From Candidatus Brocadiia bacterium (lineage in GTDB: Bacteria; Planctomycetota; MHYJ01; WSZJ01): a stretch of DNA of 23,495 nucleotides. The stretch is from the NCBI GenBank assembly GCA_013360825.1, contig JABWAY010000018.1:1-23495 (forward strand), written 5' to 3'. Both the position numbers and the translations under genes were made by a program. Positions 6,918 to 15,440 of the stretch are shown here, one piece after another. The notes beneath the pieces are model-generated. The model had not been told where the DNA came from, ran no database searches, and saw only the letters and a program-made list of their open reading frames with translations. The first letter of the stretch is position 1. Each line of letters opens with the position of its first letter.

Positions 6918-8069
6918 TCAGACCCTGACTTCCTCCGTCCGCTCCAGCGCCACGCGCACCAGCCCCTCCACGTCCAGATCCTTCTCCGCTTCCGCGGCCT
7001 CCACCGGGTTGGACGCGGTGGTCGGCTGGCGGGGCATGAGGAACGAACAGCAGTCGTCATGCGGCTGGATCGAGGTCTCGTAGGTGCCCAGCCGCCGCGC
7101 CTCGTCCACGATCTCCTGCTTGTCCGCGCCGATGAGCGGGCGCAGCACCGGGAGCTTTGCGACCGCCGTGACGGCGTTCAGGTTGTGGAGCGTCTGGGAG
7201 GCCACCTGCCCGAGGGAGTCGCCGGTCACGAGGGCCAGGGCGCCGGTGCGCCGCGCGAGGGCTTCGGCGATGCGCATCATGAAGCGTCTGTAGAGGACGA
7301 TGCGGAAGGGAGCGGGGGCGCTGGTGACAATGGCCTGCTGGAGGTCACCGAAGGGGACGAGGTGGAGTCGGGACGGGCCCTGCCAGGGTTCCAGGCGTCG
7401 GGCGAGGTCCTGAACCTTGTCGAGGGATTCGCGGGAGGTGAATGGCATGGAGTGGAAGTGTGCGAACAGGGTGCGGCAGCCGCGGCGGATGAGGCGCCAG
7501 GCGGCGACGGGGGAGTCGATCCCGCCGGAGAGGAGGGTCATGACCTTGCCGGAGACGCCGGCGGGGAGGCCGCCGGGGCCGGGTTCGCGGTGGAAGTAGA
7601 CGAGGAATTCGCGATTGACGACCTCGATGAAGATCTCGAGGTCGGGGGCGTCGAGGTGGACGGAGGCGGCGGGTGCGAGCGTGAGGACGAAGGTGCCGAT
7701 TTCGCGATTGATCTGATTTGAGGTGAGTTCGAAGTCCTTGCTGGTGCGATGAGCGCGGCAGGCGAAGGTCTTGAAATGGAGAGCGGGGATTTCGCGGGCC
7801 AGGAGCGCCTTGAGGGACGGGATATCCCTGGGGAGTCTGTGGATGCGGGCGAAGTAGGAGACGCCGCAGGCCATGCGGAGGCGTGCGCGGACGGAATCCC
7901 AGTCGGGTCCGTCGGGGAGGGTGGCGACGAGGCGTCCGGGCTGGCGGCGGACGGAGGCGTCGCCGAGGGGTTTGAGGAGGCGGCGGACGTTTTCGGCGAG
8001 GCGGATTTCGAAATAGGGGCGGTTCTTACCTTTGAGGCCGAGTTCGGCGTAGTGGATGACGGCGTCCAT
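6918..8069 (-). CDS. thiI: tRNA 4-thiouridine synthase ThiI, short form without rhodanese domain
   Basis: 383 residues. ThiI adenylates U8 of tRNA and exchanges it for sulfur, making 4-thiouridine; in some bacteria it also delivers sulfur to thiamine synthesis. The N-terminal ferredoxin-like segment starts HYAELGLKGKNRPYFEIRL. The THUMP domain covers about 60-165. The PP-loop is LLSGGIDSPVAAW (SGGIDSP 181-187), and ALVTGDSLGQVASQTLHNL follows near 280-298. PHDDCCSFLMPRQP contains Cys340/Cys341, of which one matches the catalytic Cys that receives sulfur. The protein ends soon after, so the C-terminal rhodanese domain of E. coli ThiI is missing, as in many other phyla. The ATG has no Shine-Dalgarno (it is preceded by a C run) but a TACAAC hexamer 8 nt upstream. 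The 5' half uses almost only C-ending codons. Confidence 0.93.
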   Translation of the reverse strand: MDAVIHYAELGLKGKNRPYFEIRLAENVRRLLKPLGDASVRRQPGRLVATLPDGPDWDSVRARLRMACGVSYFARIHRLPRDIPSLKALLAREIPALHFKTFACRAHRTSKDFELTSNQINREIGTFVLTLAPAASVHLDAPDLEIFIEVVNREFLVYFHREPGPGGLPAGVSGKVMTLLSGGIDSPVAAWRLIRRGCRTLFAHFHSMPFTSRESLDKVQDLARRLEPWQGPSRLHLVPFGDLQQAIVTSAPAPFRIVLYRRFMMRIAEALARRTGALALVTGDSLGQVASQTLHNLNAVTAVAKLPVLRPLIGADKQEIVDEARRLGTYETSIQPHDDCCSFLMPRQPTTASNPVEAAEAEKDLDVEGLVRVALERTEEVRV

Positions 8070-8077
8070 GGGGGGGA

Positions 8078-8083
8078 GTTGTA
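8078..8083 (-). promoter_or_regulatory. Candidate -10 element (TACAAC) for thiI, leaderless spacing
   Basis: On the minus strand CTGTACAAC is followed by TCCCCCCC and the thiI ATG. The 8-nt spacing and total lack of a purine-rich ribosome site fit a leaderless message. The last base is C instead of T, so the match is imperfect. Confidence 0.35.
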
Positions 8084-8128
8084 CAGGGTTAGGGGGCAGA
8101 AAGAAAGGGCTGGAACGGGGGATCTGGC

Positions 8129-8140
8129 GGCGGATCCGCC
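8129..8140. repeat. Perfect 12-bp palindrome GGCGGATCCGCC in the divergent thiI / anti-sigma gap
   Basis: The sequence is self-complementary over 12 bases and lies upstream of both divergent genes. It could be an operator, but palindromes of this length are not rare in GC-rich DNA. Confidence 0.3.
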
Positions 8141-8154
8141 CCCGAGAGACGTCG

Positions 8155-8171
8155 TAACATATTGTGCAATA
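8155..8171 (+). promoter_or_regulatory. A/T-rich promoter-like island upstream of the anti-sigma gene
   Basis: CGTAACATATTGTGCAATAGG is the only A/T-rich segment in the 216-bp divergent gap. TAACAT (8155-8160) fits the window's TAnnnT -10 pattern. TATTG-TG-CAATA (8160-8171) is a small perfect palindrome. The implied leader is about 115 nt long. Confidence 0.3.
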
Positions 8172-8190
8172 GGGCTTTGCGAAATGCCAT

Positions 8191-8219
8191 CGGAATCGGG
8201 CCGGAATCCCCCGATTTCG
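8191..8219. repeat. Inverted repeat in the leader of the anti-sigma gene
   Basis: CGGAATCGGG (8191-8200) and CCCGATTTCG (8210-8219) are complementary over 10 bases with one mismatch, separated by 9 bases. It may be a regulator site or a leader hairpin. No T run follows, so it is not a terminator. Confidence 0.3.
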
Positions 8220-8285
8220 TGAACCTCCCGCCCGGAACGGCGATCAAGTCAGTACAGCGCCGACAGCCAGAGAGGATTCCGTCCC

Positions 8286-9530
8286 ATGAACTGCACCGAC
8301 GTTCTCCCGCAGATCACGGACTACACAAAAGACGAGTTGCCCCGCGATGCCGCGGAACTCGTGGCGCGACACCTGAATCAGTGCCCCTCCTGCCGGGCCA
8401 TCGAGGCCGAAACCAAACAGAGTTTCGGCCTTCTTCATTCCGCCCCCCCCGTCCCGGCGCCGTCACCGGATCTCTTCAACAGGATCCTCGCGGCCGTGGA
8501 CAGCGTTCCCCAGCTCCAGGCCGCGGCCCCGCTTCCGCGCAAAGGAGCGCGGTGGTTCCCCGCGGTGGCGACAGTCGCCGCCGCGCTGCTCGTGGCCCTG
8601 GTCGTCGGCGTGCTCATGAACGAGGGGCCTGCCTCGACGAGGAACACGGTGGCAAAGCTGGAGCGCCTGGGACCCGGAGTGACGATCACGATCACCGAGG
8701 GAGAAAGCACCCGAACCCTGAAGACGGGGGACGTCCTGCGGGAGGGGGACCGGATTGCGATGCAGCCCGGGGCGGCCGCGATCTTCAGCATGCCGGGGAT
8801 CGGACGGTTCCGGGTCTCCGGCGGCACCGTCCTGACGGTGGCCGGGGAACGTGCCCTGCGGCTGGAAAGCGGTGAGGTGATCGCGGACATCACGCCGAAC
8901 GGCCGTGGCTTCGCGGTCGTTTCGCCCGAAGGAGAGACGCGGGTTCTGGGAACCTTGTTCCGGGTCGCGGCGAACTCCGGAAGAACCGCCGTGACGGTGG
9001 CGCGCGGAACGGTCCGGTTCGGGAACGCCGCCGGGAGCGTCGAGGTGCCTGCGGGGTCGCAGACGGTCGCGACGAACGGCGGGGCGCCTGCACTCCCCAT
9101 GGCCCTGGAGGCGACCGCGGCCGACTGGGATCTGTTCCAGTCCGTGGCGCCGAATCCGGTGGCCGCGCTGGCGTTCGAGTCCGGCGCCCGGGACAACGAG
9201 GCCTCCTTCCTGCTGACGATGTCCTCGGAGCAGGTCACGCGTCTGGAAGCGTCGGTCTCCGAGCGGACCTATGTGGTGCTGACGGTCGAGGATCCCTCCG
9301 GCCAGCGCCGACTCGTGCGGCTCGGGGCGGGGGACCTGGAGGCCGACGGCGGGGCCCGCGGCGTCGTGACGATCGACCGGAGCAGGCCTCTTCTCCTCCG
9401 GGGAACCCTGACCGGTCTCAGCGGGGAAGGACCCTGGACGGTGAGCGCGATGTTCGCCAGCGGCGGCCGCGACGACAGCTGGTCCGGGTATGCCGAGTCT
9501 GCGCCCGTGACCCTCAGGAGAAACCGGTGA
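8286..9530 (+). CDS. Anti-sigma-factor-like membrane protein: zinc finger (zf-HC2), one TM helix, FecR domain
   Basis: 414 residues. The cytoplasmic N-terminus has the zf-HC2 pattern Cys3 and His29-x3-Cys33-x2-Cys36 (ARHLNQCPSC), typical of anti-sigma factors that bind ECF sigma factors. One transmembrane helix (about 90-111, WFPAVATVAAALLVALVVGV) leads to a periplasmic FecR-type beta domain (about 125-235) with LKTGDVLREGDRI, LRLESGEVIADI and TRVLGTLFRV. The last 130 residues are a further predicted beta-rich part of unknown family. This is the architecture of envelope signal transducers. No ECF sigma gene is next to it in this window. It reads in the same direction as the large envelope genes that follow after a 67-bp gap, so it may regulate or belong with them. 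A GAGAGGA purine run lies upstream of the ATG at loose spacing. Confidence 0.8.
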   Translation: MNCTDVLPQITDYTKDELPRDAAELVARHLNQCPSCRAIEAETKQSFGLLHSAPPVPAPSPDLFNRILAAVDSVPQLQAAAPLPRKGARWFPAVATVAAALLVALVVGVLMNEGPASTRNTVAKLERLGPGVTITITEGESTRTLKTGDVLREGDRIAMQPGAAAIFSMPGIGRFRVSGGTVLTVAGERALRLESGEVIADITPNGRGFAVVSPEGETRVLGTLFRVAANSGRTAVTVARGTVRFGNAAGSVEVPAGSQTVATNGGAPALPMALEATAADWDLFQSVAPNPVAALAFESGARDNEASFLLTMSSEQVTRLEASVSERTYVVLTVEDPSGQRRLVRLGAGDLEADGGARGVVTIDRSRPLLLRGTLTGLSGEGPWTVSAMFASGGRDDSWSGYAESAPVTLRRNR

Positions 9531-9597
9531 ACCTTCTGTCGACCCGCGGCGTCCATCCGGTGACAATCCGGCCCTTCCACGGTCTCCGGAGGCACTG

Positions 9598-11703
9598 ATG
9601 GACCTTTCACCGATTCTCGGGAAACTCGACGCGGTTCGACGCCGCGCGCGGTCCCTGATCCTGATCGACGGACTCAGCCGCGTGGCCCTGGTCCTCGTCG
9701 TCGCCGTGGTCTTCAGCTTCCTCGTGGACTACCTGGTGCCGAAGGTCCCGCACGGCGTGCGCCTGACGGTTCTGGGACTCGGCGTGGCCGCCGCAGTGGC
9801 CGCCTTCTGGCGGTACGTGGTGGCTCCGCTCTCGGTGAACCTGACCGACGACGACCTGGCGCTCTGCGTCGAACGGCAGTATCCGGGTCTCAACGACCGC
9901 CTGATCAGCGCCCTTCAGCTCTCCCGCCAGCGCGGCGAGTTCGACCGCTTCAACTCCCCCGAACTGGTCGACCGCCTGGTGGCCGAGGCGATGACCGAGA
10001 GTCGGGCGCTGGATTTCTCGCCGGTGGTGCTGCCGCGCGGGCCGATGCGGCTGCTGGGATGGACCGCGGGGGCGTTCCTGGCCGTCGGCGCGGTCGCCGC
10101 CTGGCAGGCGCCGCTCGTGAAGATCTGGGCGGCGCGGCTGTTCAGCGACTCGGTCAGCTGGCCGAAGAAGACGCGGATCGTGGTCCATGTCCCGGTCGGC
10201 AATCCGGTGACGATTGCGAAGGGTGACGACCTGGTCGTTGAGATTGAGATCCAGGGATCGGTGCCGAAGAAGTCGATGATCCGGTACCGGTTCTCGGGGG
10301 CGGATTCTTCCGTCCAGCGCCTGATGAGGGCCGACAACGACGGGCGGTGGCGGTTCGAGTTCACGAAGGTGATCGAGCCGCTGGAGTTCTGGGTGGAAGC
10401 CGGGGACGACGAGACGCTTCCGGTGTCGGTGCAGGTTCTGAATCCGCCGACGGTGGAACAGGTGGCGCTGGTTTACGACTACCCGGCGTACACGGGGCTG
10501 GCGGACACGGACCCGACGCGGCCGGTTCATGACGGGAACATCGTGGCGCCGCTGGGCACGAAGGTGAAGGTGACGGGGACGACGAATCTGGACGTCGTGG
10601 CCGCCAAGGTGCTGTTCGGCCGCCGCGGCGAGGAGGAGGTCCGGGACCTGCCGGTTCAGAACGATGCGCAGGGGCGTCCGCGGGTGGTGACGGCGGACAT
10701 CGACGTGCTGCGGTCGACGCAGTACGCCATCTGGCTGCACGCGGCGAACGGCCTGCAGACGTCGGCGCCCGTCCGGTACTCGATCAAGGCGACCGACGAC
10801 AAGGCCCCCGAGATCCGGGTCAACGAGCCGAATCTCGACAAGTTCTGCACGCCGACCGCCCGCATCCCGATCCGGATCGTCACGACCGACGACTTCGGCG
10901 TCGCTTCGCTGGCCCTTCTCATCCGCGCCCCCGGGAAAACGGAGGCGACGATCCCGCTGGACGCGTTCAACACGGAGAGCTATCCGTCGCGGCGGATCGA
11001 GACGGAGTACTGGTTCGACATGGCGGAATTCGGGGCGAAGGAAGGGATGGTGATCCAGTACCAGGTGATTGCGAAGGACGGCCGGGAGCTTCCGGCGCCG
11101 AACATGACGCAGTCGCGGGTCTACCTGTTCACGGTGATCAAGCGCGACGAGATGCTGAAGAAGATCGAGGACATGCTGGCGCGGATCCGTGAGGAGCTGA
11201 GGAGGATCATCGCGTTCGAGGAGGCCGGACGGGCGGATGTGGCCCGGCTGATGGACGCGCTGGGCGAGCGGGATCTCCTGGAGGTGCACGAGCGCCAGGC
11301 GCTGTCGGGGGCGGGATCGCACCAGCGGCGGATCACGCAGCACCTGGAGCGGGTGACGCACGAGTTCGACGAGATCGTGAAGGACATGAGGCACAACCGG
11401 CTGTTCGAGGGACAGGGCGAGGACAAGCTCCGGCGGCCCGGCGAGGTGCTGCATGCGGTCACGGAGCAGAAGTCGCCGGATGCCGCGCAGCTGCTGGTCC
11501 AGGCCGCCAGCGTGGCGCTGGGAAAGGACCGCACGTCGCGGCTGGCGGAAACCGCGGCCCGGCAGGACGAGATCATTTCCGACCTGAACTCCATTCTGGG
11601 TCTCCTGACGGAGTACGAGACCTACATGGAAGTCGTGAGATATGTGCGCGAGATGCTGAACAAGGCGGAAAAGACACGCGAAGAGATGCGCAAACCGAAA
11701 TAG
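9598..11703 (+). CDS. DUF4175-like membrane-anchored protein
   Basis: 701 residues. The N-terminus has two close hydrophobic helices (about 26-47 and 54-77), then the cytoplasm-like stretch DDDLALCVERQYPGLNDRLISALQL (81-107), and a third helix (about 150-170). This is followed by AARLFSDSVSWPKKTRIVVHVP, which resembles the DUF4175 family common in planctomycetes and other envelope-rich bacteria. The middle is a long beta-rich extracytoplasmic part with Ig-like repeats (TVEQVALVYDYPAYTGL, APEIRVNEPNLDKFCTP). From about 515 the protein becomes helical/coiled-coil. Residues 655-674 (RQDEIISDLNSILGLLTEYE) echo a segment of the next protein. GGAGG lies 6 nt before ATG 9598. Such proteins usually neighbour MoxR, DUF58 and VWA genes; none is present here. 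Function unknown. Confidence 0.7.
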   Translation: MDLSPILGKLDAVRRRARSLILIDGLSRVALVLVVAVVFSFLVDYLVPKVPHGVRLTVLGLGVAAAVAAFWRYVVAPLSVNLTDDDLALCVERQYPGLNDRLISALQLSRQRGEFDRFNSPELVDRLVAEAMTESRALDFSPVVLPRGPMRLLGWTAGAFLAVGAVAAWQAPLVKIWAARLFSDSVSWPKKTRIVVHVPVGNPVTIAKGDDLVVEIEIQGSVPKKSMIRYRFSGADSSVQRLMRADNDGRWRFEFTKVIEPLEFWVEAGDDETLPVSVQVLNPPTVEQVALVYDYPAYTGLADTDPTRPVHDGNIVAPLGTKVKVTGTTNLDVVAAKVLFGRRGEEEVRDLPVQNDAQGRPRVVTADIDVLRSTQYAIWLHAANGLQTSAPVRYSIKATDDKAPEIRVNEPNLDKFCTPTARIPIRIVTTDDFGVASLALLIRAPGKTEATIPLDAFNTESYPSRRIETEYWFDMAEFGAKEGMVIQYQVIAKDGRELPAPNMTQSRVYLFTVIKRDEMLKKIEDMLARIREELRRIIAFEEAGRADVARLMDALGERDLLEVHERQALSGAGSHQRRITQHLERVTHEFDEIVKDMRHNRLFEGQGEDKLRRPGEVLHAVTEQKSPDAAQLLVQAASVALGKDRTSRLAETAARQDEIISDLNSILGLLTEYETYMEVVRYVREMLNKAEKTREEMRKPK

Positions 11704-11726
11704 GTCGGGGGATGAGGAGGACGGAC

Positions 11727-14708
11727 ATGAGAACGTACCTGGCGAGATTCAGCACGGCGGTCGCGTTCGGAGCCCTGATCGCAGTTCACCTGCGCGCGGA
11801 CGACGGACCGAGCAACAAGTCCCGGATCCTGACCGAGAGGCAGGAGGAGCTGCAGAAGCGCGTGCAGGAGCTGCGCACGAAGATGGAGCGCGTGGCCCAG
11901 CAGGTGGAGAAGAAGGAGCCCGAGGCGGCGGCGCGGCTGTACGCGGCGCTGAACCAGCTCAAGGGGACGCTGCTGGAGGACGACATCCGGACGATCATCG
12001 CGCTGATCCAGAACAACCAGGCCGGATCGGCGCTCGAGAAGCAGGACGAGATCATCACCGACCTGAAGGCGATCCTGGACATCCTGGAGAACCGCAACAG
12101 CACGGCGGATCTCCAGAAGAAGCTGGAAGCGATCCGCCAGATCATGAAGGAGATGGAGGGGCTGCAGAAGGAGCAGAACCAGCAGACCAAGGAGATGCAG
12201 TCGCTGAACTCCGAGCGCCAGAAGGACGTCGAAGAGATGAAGCGGGAGCTGGACGAGGCGATCAAGGAGCAGGAGGCGCTGGAGAACGAGCTGGACAAGA
12301 ACGACCCCGCCGGGATGGAGAAGTCGATCGAGCAGGCCGAGAAGGACCTGAAGGCGCTGAAGGAGGAGCAGGACAGGCTGGCGAAAGAGCTGAAGGACGC
12401 GCAGTCCCCCGAGGTCCGCGATCTCTCGGACGCGGTGAAGGGGCTGAAGGAGATGATCGCGAAGCAGGAGAAGGCGATCGAGAAGTCCAAGGCCGCCGCC
12501 GAGGGCGCGGACCAGATGAAGCAGGCGATCGAGGACATTGAGCGCCTCCAGAAGGACCAGGAGACGATCCAGAAGCGGACCGCGGAGGCGGCGGAAGAGG
12601 ACTCAGCCCAGAAGATGGGCTCCATCCAGAAGGCGCAGGAGAAAGCGGCGCGCGACGCGGAGAAGACCGCAGGAAAACTGGGGGACATGCCGGAGTCGAA
12701 GGAAACGGCCGAGGCGAAGAAGGCGATGGATGCGGCCCGGAAGGCGATGGAGCGCGCCGCGAAGGATCTGGAGGACGAGACGCCCGGCCTCGCGCAGCAG
12801 AATGAGCAGAAGGCCGCCGATGCGCTGAAGGCCGCGAAGGAAGCCCTTCAGAAGGAACTCGCCCAGGCGACGGAGGGACGGGAGAAGAATCTGGCGGACC
12901 AGGCCAAGGCCCAGGCGGAGCTGAAGGAGGCCACCGAGGCGCTTGCGAAGGCGATGAGCCAGGCGGGAGAAAAGAGCGCTTCGAAACCCGTGCAGGACGC
13001 GCTGAAGGAAGCCGGCGAGAAGACGCAGGGCGCGAGCGGTGACATGAAGAAGGCGGAGCAGAAGCTGGGGCAGAAGCAGCCCGGGCAGGCGAAGGAGAGC
13101 CAGGACCAGGCGTTGAGCGCGATGAACCAGGCGAAGGAGCAGCTGGAGCAGCTGGAGAAGCAGCTGGCGCAGAAGGATGCGGCGGCGACGGCGGCGAAGG
13201 CGCAGAAGCAGCAGGATCTGAAGGACAAGGCGGACGCGCTGGCGAAGCAGCTGAAGGACATGGCGAAGAAGTCGGGCGACGACGCTGCGGCGAAGAAGTC
13301 GGCGGAGCAGGCGTCGAAGGCGACGAGCCAGGCCGCCCAGGACATGGACGACGCGCAGAAGCAGATGTCCGAGGGGCAGACGGGCGAGGCGGGCGAGCAG
13401 CAGCAGCAGGCGAGCAAGAATCTGCAGAAGGCGGCGGATGCGCTGAAGAAGATGAAGGACGCGACCGCGAAATCGAAGGGCGAGCAGGAGAAGAAGGCGA
13501 AGGAGGTCGCGCAGAAGCAGCAGGATCTCGAGAAGAAGATGAAGGATCTGGCGGAGAAGATGGCGGAGGCCGCGAAGAAGCAGGAGGACGCGGAGTCGAA
13601 GAATGCCATGAGCAAGGCCGGGCAGAGCACGGACCAGGCTTCCGGCGAGATGAAGAAGGCCGGGAAGCAGATGGAGGAGAAGGAGAACCAGCAGGCGCAG
13701 GCGAACCAGAAGAGGGCGAAGCAGGCCCTGGAAGACGCCCGGAAGGAGCTGGAGAAGCTGCAGCAGCGGCAGCTGACGGAGGAGCAGAAGCGGCGCCTGG
13801 AGCAGTTCCGGGAGCGGCAGCGTGAGCTGGAGAAGAAGCTGAAGGAGATGCAGGAGAAGACCGGGAAGATTCCGGAGAAGAAGGCCGAGGAGGCGATGAA
13901 GAAGGCCGGGCAGGACATGCAGCAGGGGCAGGAGAGCTCGCAGCAGGGGAACTCAAAGCAGGCGCAGGAGGACAGCGAGCAGACCGAGGACGACCTGGAG
14001 CAGGCGATGGAGGAGCTGCGCGAAGCCGAGCGGAAGTACCAGCAGCAGCTCCAGGAGGAGCAGCTTCAGGAGATCGAGAACGGCCTGCAGGAGCTCGTCG
14101 AGAAGCAGGTGCGGATCAACGAGGAGACGAAGCGCCTGGACGCGATCCGCGTGAAGGAAGGAGACTTCGGGCGGAACGAGCAGATCGACGTGAAGAAGAC
14201 GGCGAACGAGCAGCAGGATCTTGCGAAGGCGGCGGAGGAGATCCGGAAGAAGCTGGAGGAGGAGAAATCGCAGGTCTACACCTGGGTTCTCGAGACGTGC
14301 CGCGACGACATGAACACGGTGGCGGAGGAGTTGCGCGATCTCGACACCGGCGAGTACACGCAGGAGATCCAGGGCGACATCCAGCAGCGGCTGAAGGAGC
14401 TGATCGAAGCTCTCAAGAAGGAGCGGGGCCGGCGGAAGAAGCAGCAGATGCAGGGCGGGGGTGGCGGAGGCGGCGGGCCGCTGGTCCCGGACATCGCGGA
14501 GCTGAAGCTGCTGCGGACGATGCAGGTGCAGCTGAAGCAGAAGACGGAGCGCTTCGCGAAGGACACGACGGACGAGGCGCAGGTCGAGCTGGACCCGGTG
14601 CAGAAGGCGATTCTTTCCCGGCTGCGGGCGGAGCAGGGTCACATCGCGGAGTTGACGAGGAAGTTCACCGAAAAGATCAAGGCGAAGATGCAAGGGGAGG
14701 GTCGATAG
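11727..14708 (+). CDS. Exported giant coiled-coil protein with about 100-residue repeats
   Basis: 993 residues from ATG 11727, chosen over ATG 11712 because GAGGAGG lies 6 nt before it and the signal peptide (RTYLARFSTAVAFGALIAVHLRA) then starts at residue 2. After cleavage near RA-DD nearly all of the protein is Gln, Lys, Glu and Ala-rich heptad coiled coil. I see five diverged copies of a roughly 100-residue unit, starting near residues 296, 396, 494, 597 and 697, with core features KKAGxxxxxASGxMKKA and QAxxxQxxA followed by ALxxAxxxLEKL. A glycine run (eight Gly, about 910-917) separates a conserved C-terminal cap (VPDIAELKLLRTMQVQLKQK). An N-terminal stretch KQDEIITDLKAILDILENRN matches the previous protein. 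It lies 23 bp after that gene and abuts the next (TAGATG). A structural or scaffolding role in the periplasm is inferred. Confidence 0.75.
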   Translation: MRTYLARFSTAVAFGALIAVHLRADDGPSNKSRILTERQEELQKRVQELRTKMERVAQQVEKKEPEAAARLYAALNQLKGTLLEDDIRTIIALIQNNQAGSALEKQDEIITDLKAILDILENRNSTADLQKKLEAIRQIMKEMEGLQKEQNQQTKEMQSLNSERQKDVEEMKRELDEAIKEQEALENELDKNDPAGMEKSIEQAEKDLKALKEEQDRLAKELKDAQSPEVRDLSDAVKGLKEMIAKQEKAIEKSKAAAEGADQMKQAIEDIERLQKDQETIQKRTAEAAEEDSAQKMGSIQKAQEKAARDAEKTAGKLGDMPESKETAEAKKAMDAARKAMERAAKDLEDETPGLAQQNEQKAADALKAAKEALQKELAQATEGREKNLADQAKAQAELKEATEALAKAMSQAGEKSASKPVQDALKEAGEKTQGASGDMKKAEQKLGQKQPGQAKESQDQALSAMNQAKEQLEQLEKQLAQKDAAATAAKAQKQQDLKDKADALAKQLKDMAKKSGDDAAAKKSAEQASKATSQAAQDMDDAQKQMSEGQTGEAGEQQQQASKNLQKAADALKKMKDATAKSKGEQEKKAKEVAQKQQDLEKKMKDLAEKMAEAAKKQEDAESKNAMSKAGQSTDQASGEMKKAGKQMEEKENQQAQANQKRAKQALEDARKELEKLQQRQLTEEQKRRLEQFRERQRELEKKLKEMQEKTGKIPEKKAEEAMKKAGQDMQQGQESSQQGNSKQAQEDSEQTEDDLEQAMEELREAERKYQQQLQEEQLQEIENGLQELVEKQVRINEETKRLDAIRVKEGDFGRNEQIDVKKTANEQQDLAKAAEEIRKKLEEEKSQVYTWVLETCRDDMNTVAEELRDLDTGEYTQEIQGDIQQRLKELIEALKKERGRRKKQQMQGGGGGGGGPLVPDIAELKLLRTMQVQLKQKTERFAKDTTDEAQVELDPVQKAILSRLRAEQGHIAELTRKFTEKIKAKMQGEGR
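12612..14045 (+). repeat. Five diverged in-gene repeats, period about 300 bp
   Basis: The repeats lie inside the coiled-coil gene. Unit starts are near 12612, 12912, 13206, 13515 and 13815, a spacing of 294-309 bp. Each unit has a QQDLxxKxxxLAxxM-like helix, a SKAGxxxxxASGxMKKA-like helix and a QAxxxQxxALxxAxxxLEKL-like helix. The first copy is the most diverged. The alignment was made by eye on the translation. Confidence 0.6.
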
Positions 14709-15434
14709 ATGAAGATCATCACGAACCTGTGGCGTGCGGCGGTGACATGCGCGCTGGCCGCGGCGCTGTCGATGCCCGTGCTGGCGGAGGACGACGAGGA
14801 GTTCCCCGAGGGGCCGGGTGTCGGCCAGCCCGCGCCGGACGAGGAGCTTCCCGACTCGGACGAGGAGGAGATGGAGGAGGAGGAGGTCGATCCTCTGAAG
14901 ACGCTGGAGGAGATCATCGGCAAGATGAAGGATGCCGAGAGCGCGCTGTCGGAGGCGAACAAGTGGAAGGCGACGGATGCGGAGGGGAAGGTGATCGAGG
15001 ACCTCGACGACCTGCTCACCGCGCAGGACCTCCAGGAGAAGGCGATCCGGGAGATGTCGAAGATCTTCGGCGGCGGGAAGGAAGGGCAGCAGAAGGCGGT
15101 GGACGGGATTGAGAAGCTGATCAAGGCGGCGAAGGAGCAGGAGGGGAAGGGGCAGGAGAGCAACAAGCCGAAGAAGGAGAAGAAGCAGAAGCAGCCGCAG
15201 AACAACCAGACGAAGCAGCCGAACAATCCGGCGACGCAGCCCTACAACCCGAACCAGAACATGGAGGGCGGGGACCCGGCGAACCGGACCGGATCGCTGG
15301 GCGACAAGTGGGGAAACCTGCCGGACAAGATGCGGGAGGAACTCAGCCAGGCGGACGACGAGTTCCGGAACGCGCGAGGGCAGTACAAGTCCCGGCTGAT
15401 CGAGTATTCAAAGGTGATCGGCTCGCAGGATTGA
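14709..15434 (+). CDS. Small exported acidic protein of the same envelope operon
   Basis: 241 residues. It has a signal peptide (MKIITNLWRAAVTCALAAALSMPVLA, cut before EDD). A very acidic stretch follows (DEELPDSDEEEMEEEEVDP, about 43-61), then a helical part (LEEIIGKMKDAESALSEANKW), a Lys/Gln/Asn/Pro-rich linker (about 135-180) and a C-terminal cap, GDKWGNLPDKMREELSQ. The W-G-x-L-P-x-K-x-R pattern resembles the end of exported proteins in planctomycete MoxR/DUF58/DUF4175 clusters, from memory. The ATG directly follows the TAG of the coiled-coil gene, with GGGGAGG 8 nt before it, so the two are translationally coupled. Its stop is followed within 90 bp by a Rho-independent terminator. I do not recognise a named family; it probably binds or caps the coiled-coil partner. 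Confidence 0.65.
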   Translation: MKIITNLWRAAVTCALAAALSMPVLAEDDEEFPEGPGVGQPAPDEELPDSDEEEMEEEEVDPLKTLEEIIGKMKDAESALSEANKWKATDAEGKVIEDLDDLLTAQDLQEKAIREMSKIFGGGKEGQQKAVDGIEKLIKAAKEQEGKGQESNKPKKEKKQKQPQNNQTKQPNNPATQPYNPNQNMEGGDPANRTGSLGDKWGNLPDKMREELSQADDEFRNARGQYKSRLIEYSKVIGSQD

Positions 15435-15440
15435 TTCCCG

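Noticed and set aside
8101..8140. GGAAC near 8113 as the -35 of an ECF-sigma promoter for the anti-sigma gene
   Set aside because: No matching -10 (GTC-type) lies at the required spacing, so autoregulation by an ECF sigma factor is not supported.
11712..11726. ATG 11712 as start of the coiled-coil protein
   Set aside because: ATG 11727 has GAGGAGG at ideal spacing and starts the signal peptide cleanly. The upstream ATG lies before that ribosome site.
9607..14693. Long minus-strand frames opposite the envelope genes, such as 9607-11454 and 12262-13956
   Set aside because: Their composition (Arg/His/Leu or Ser/Pro/Ala runs) is a by-product of the plus-strand codons, and the plus-strand genes have signal peptides, ribosome sites and known domains.
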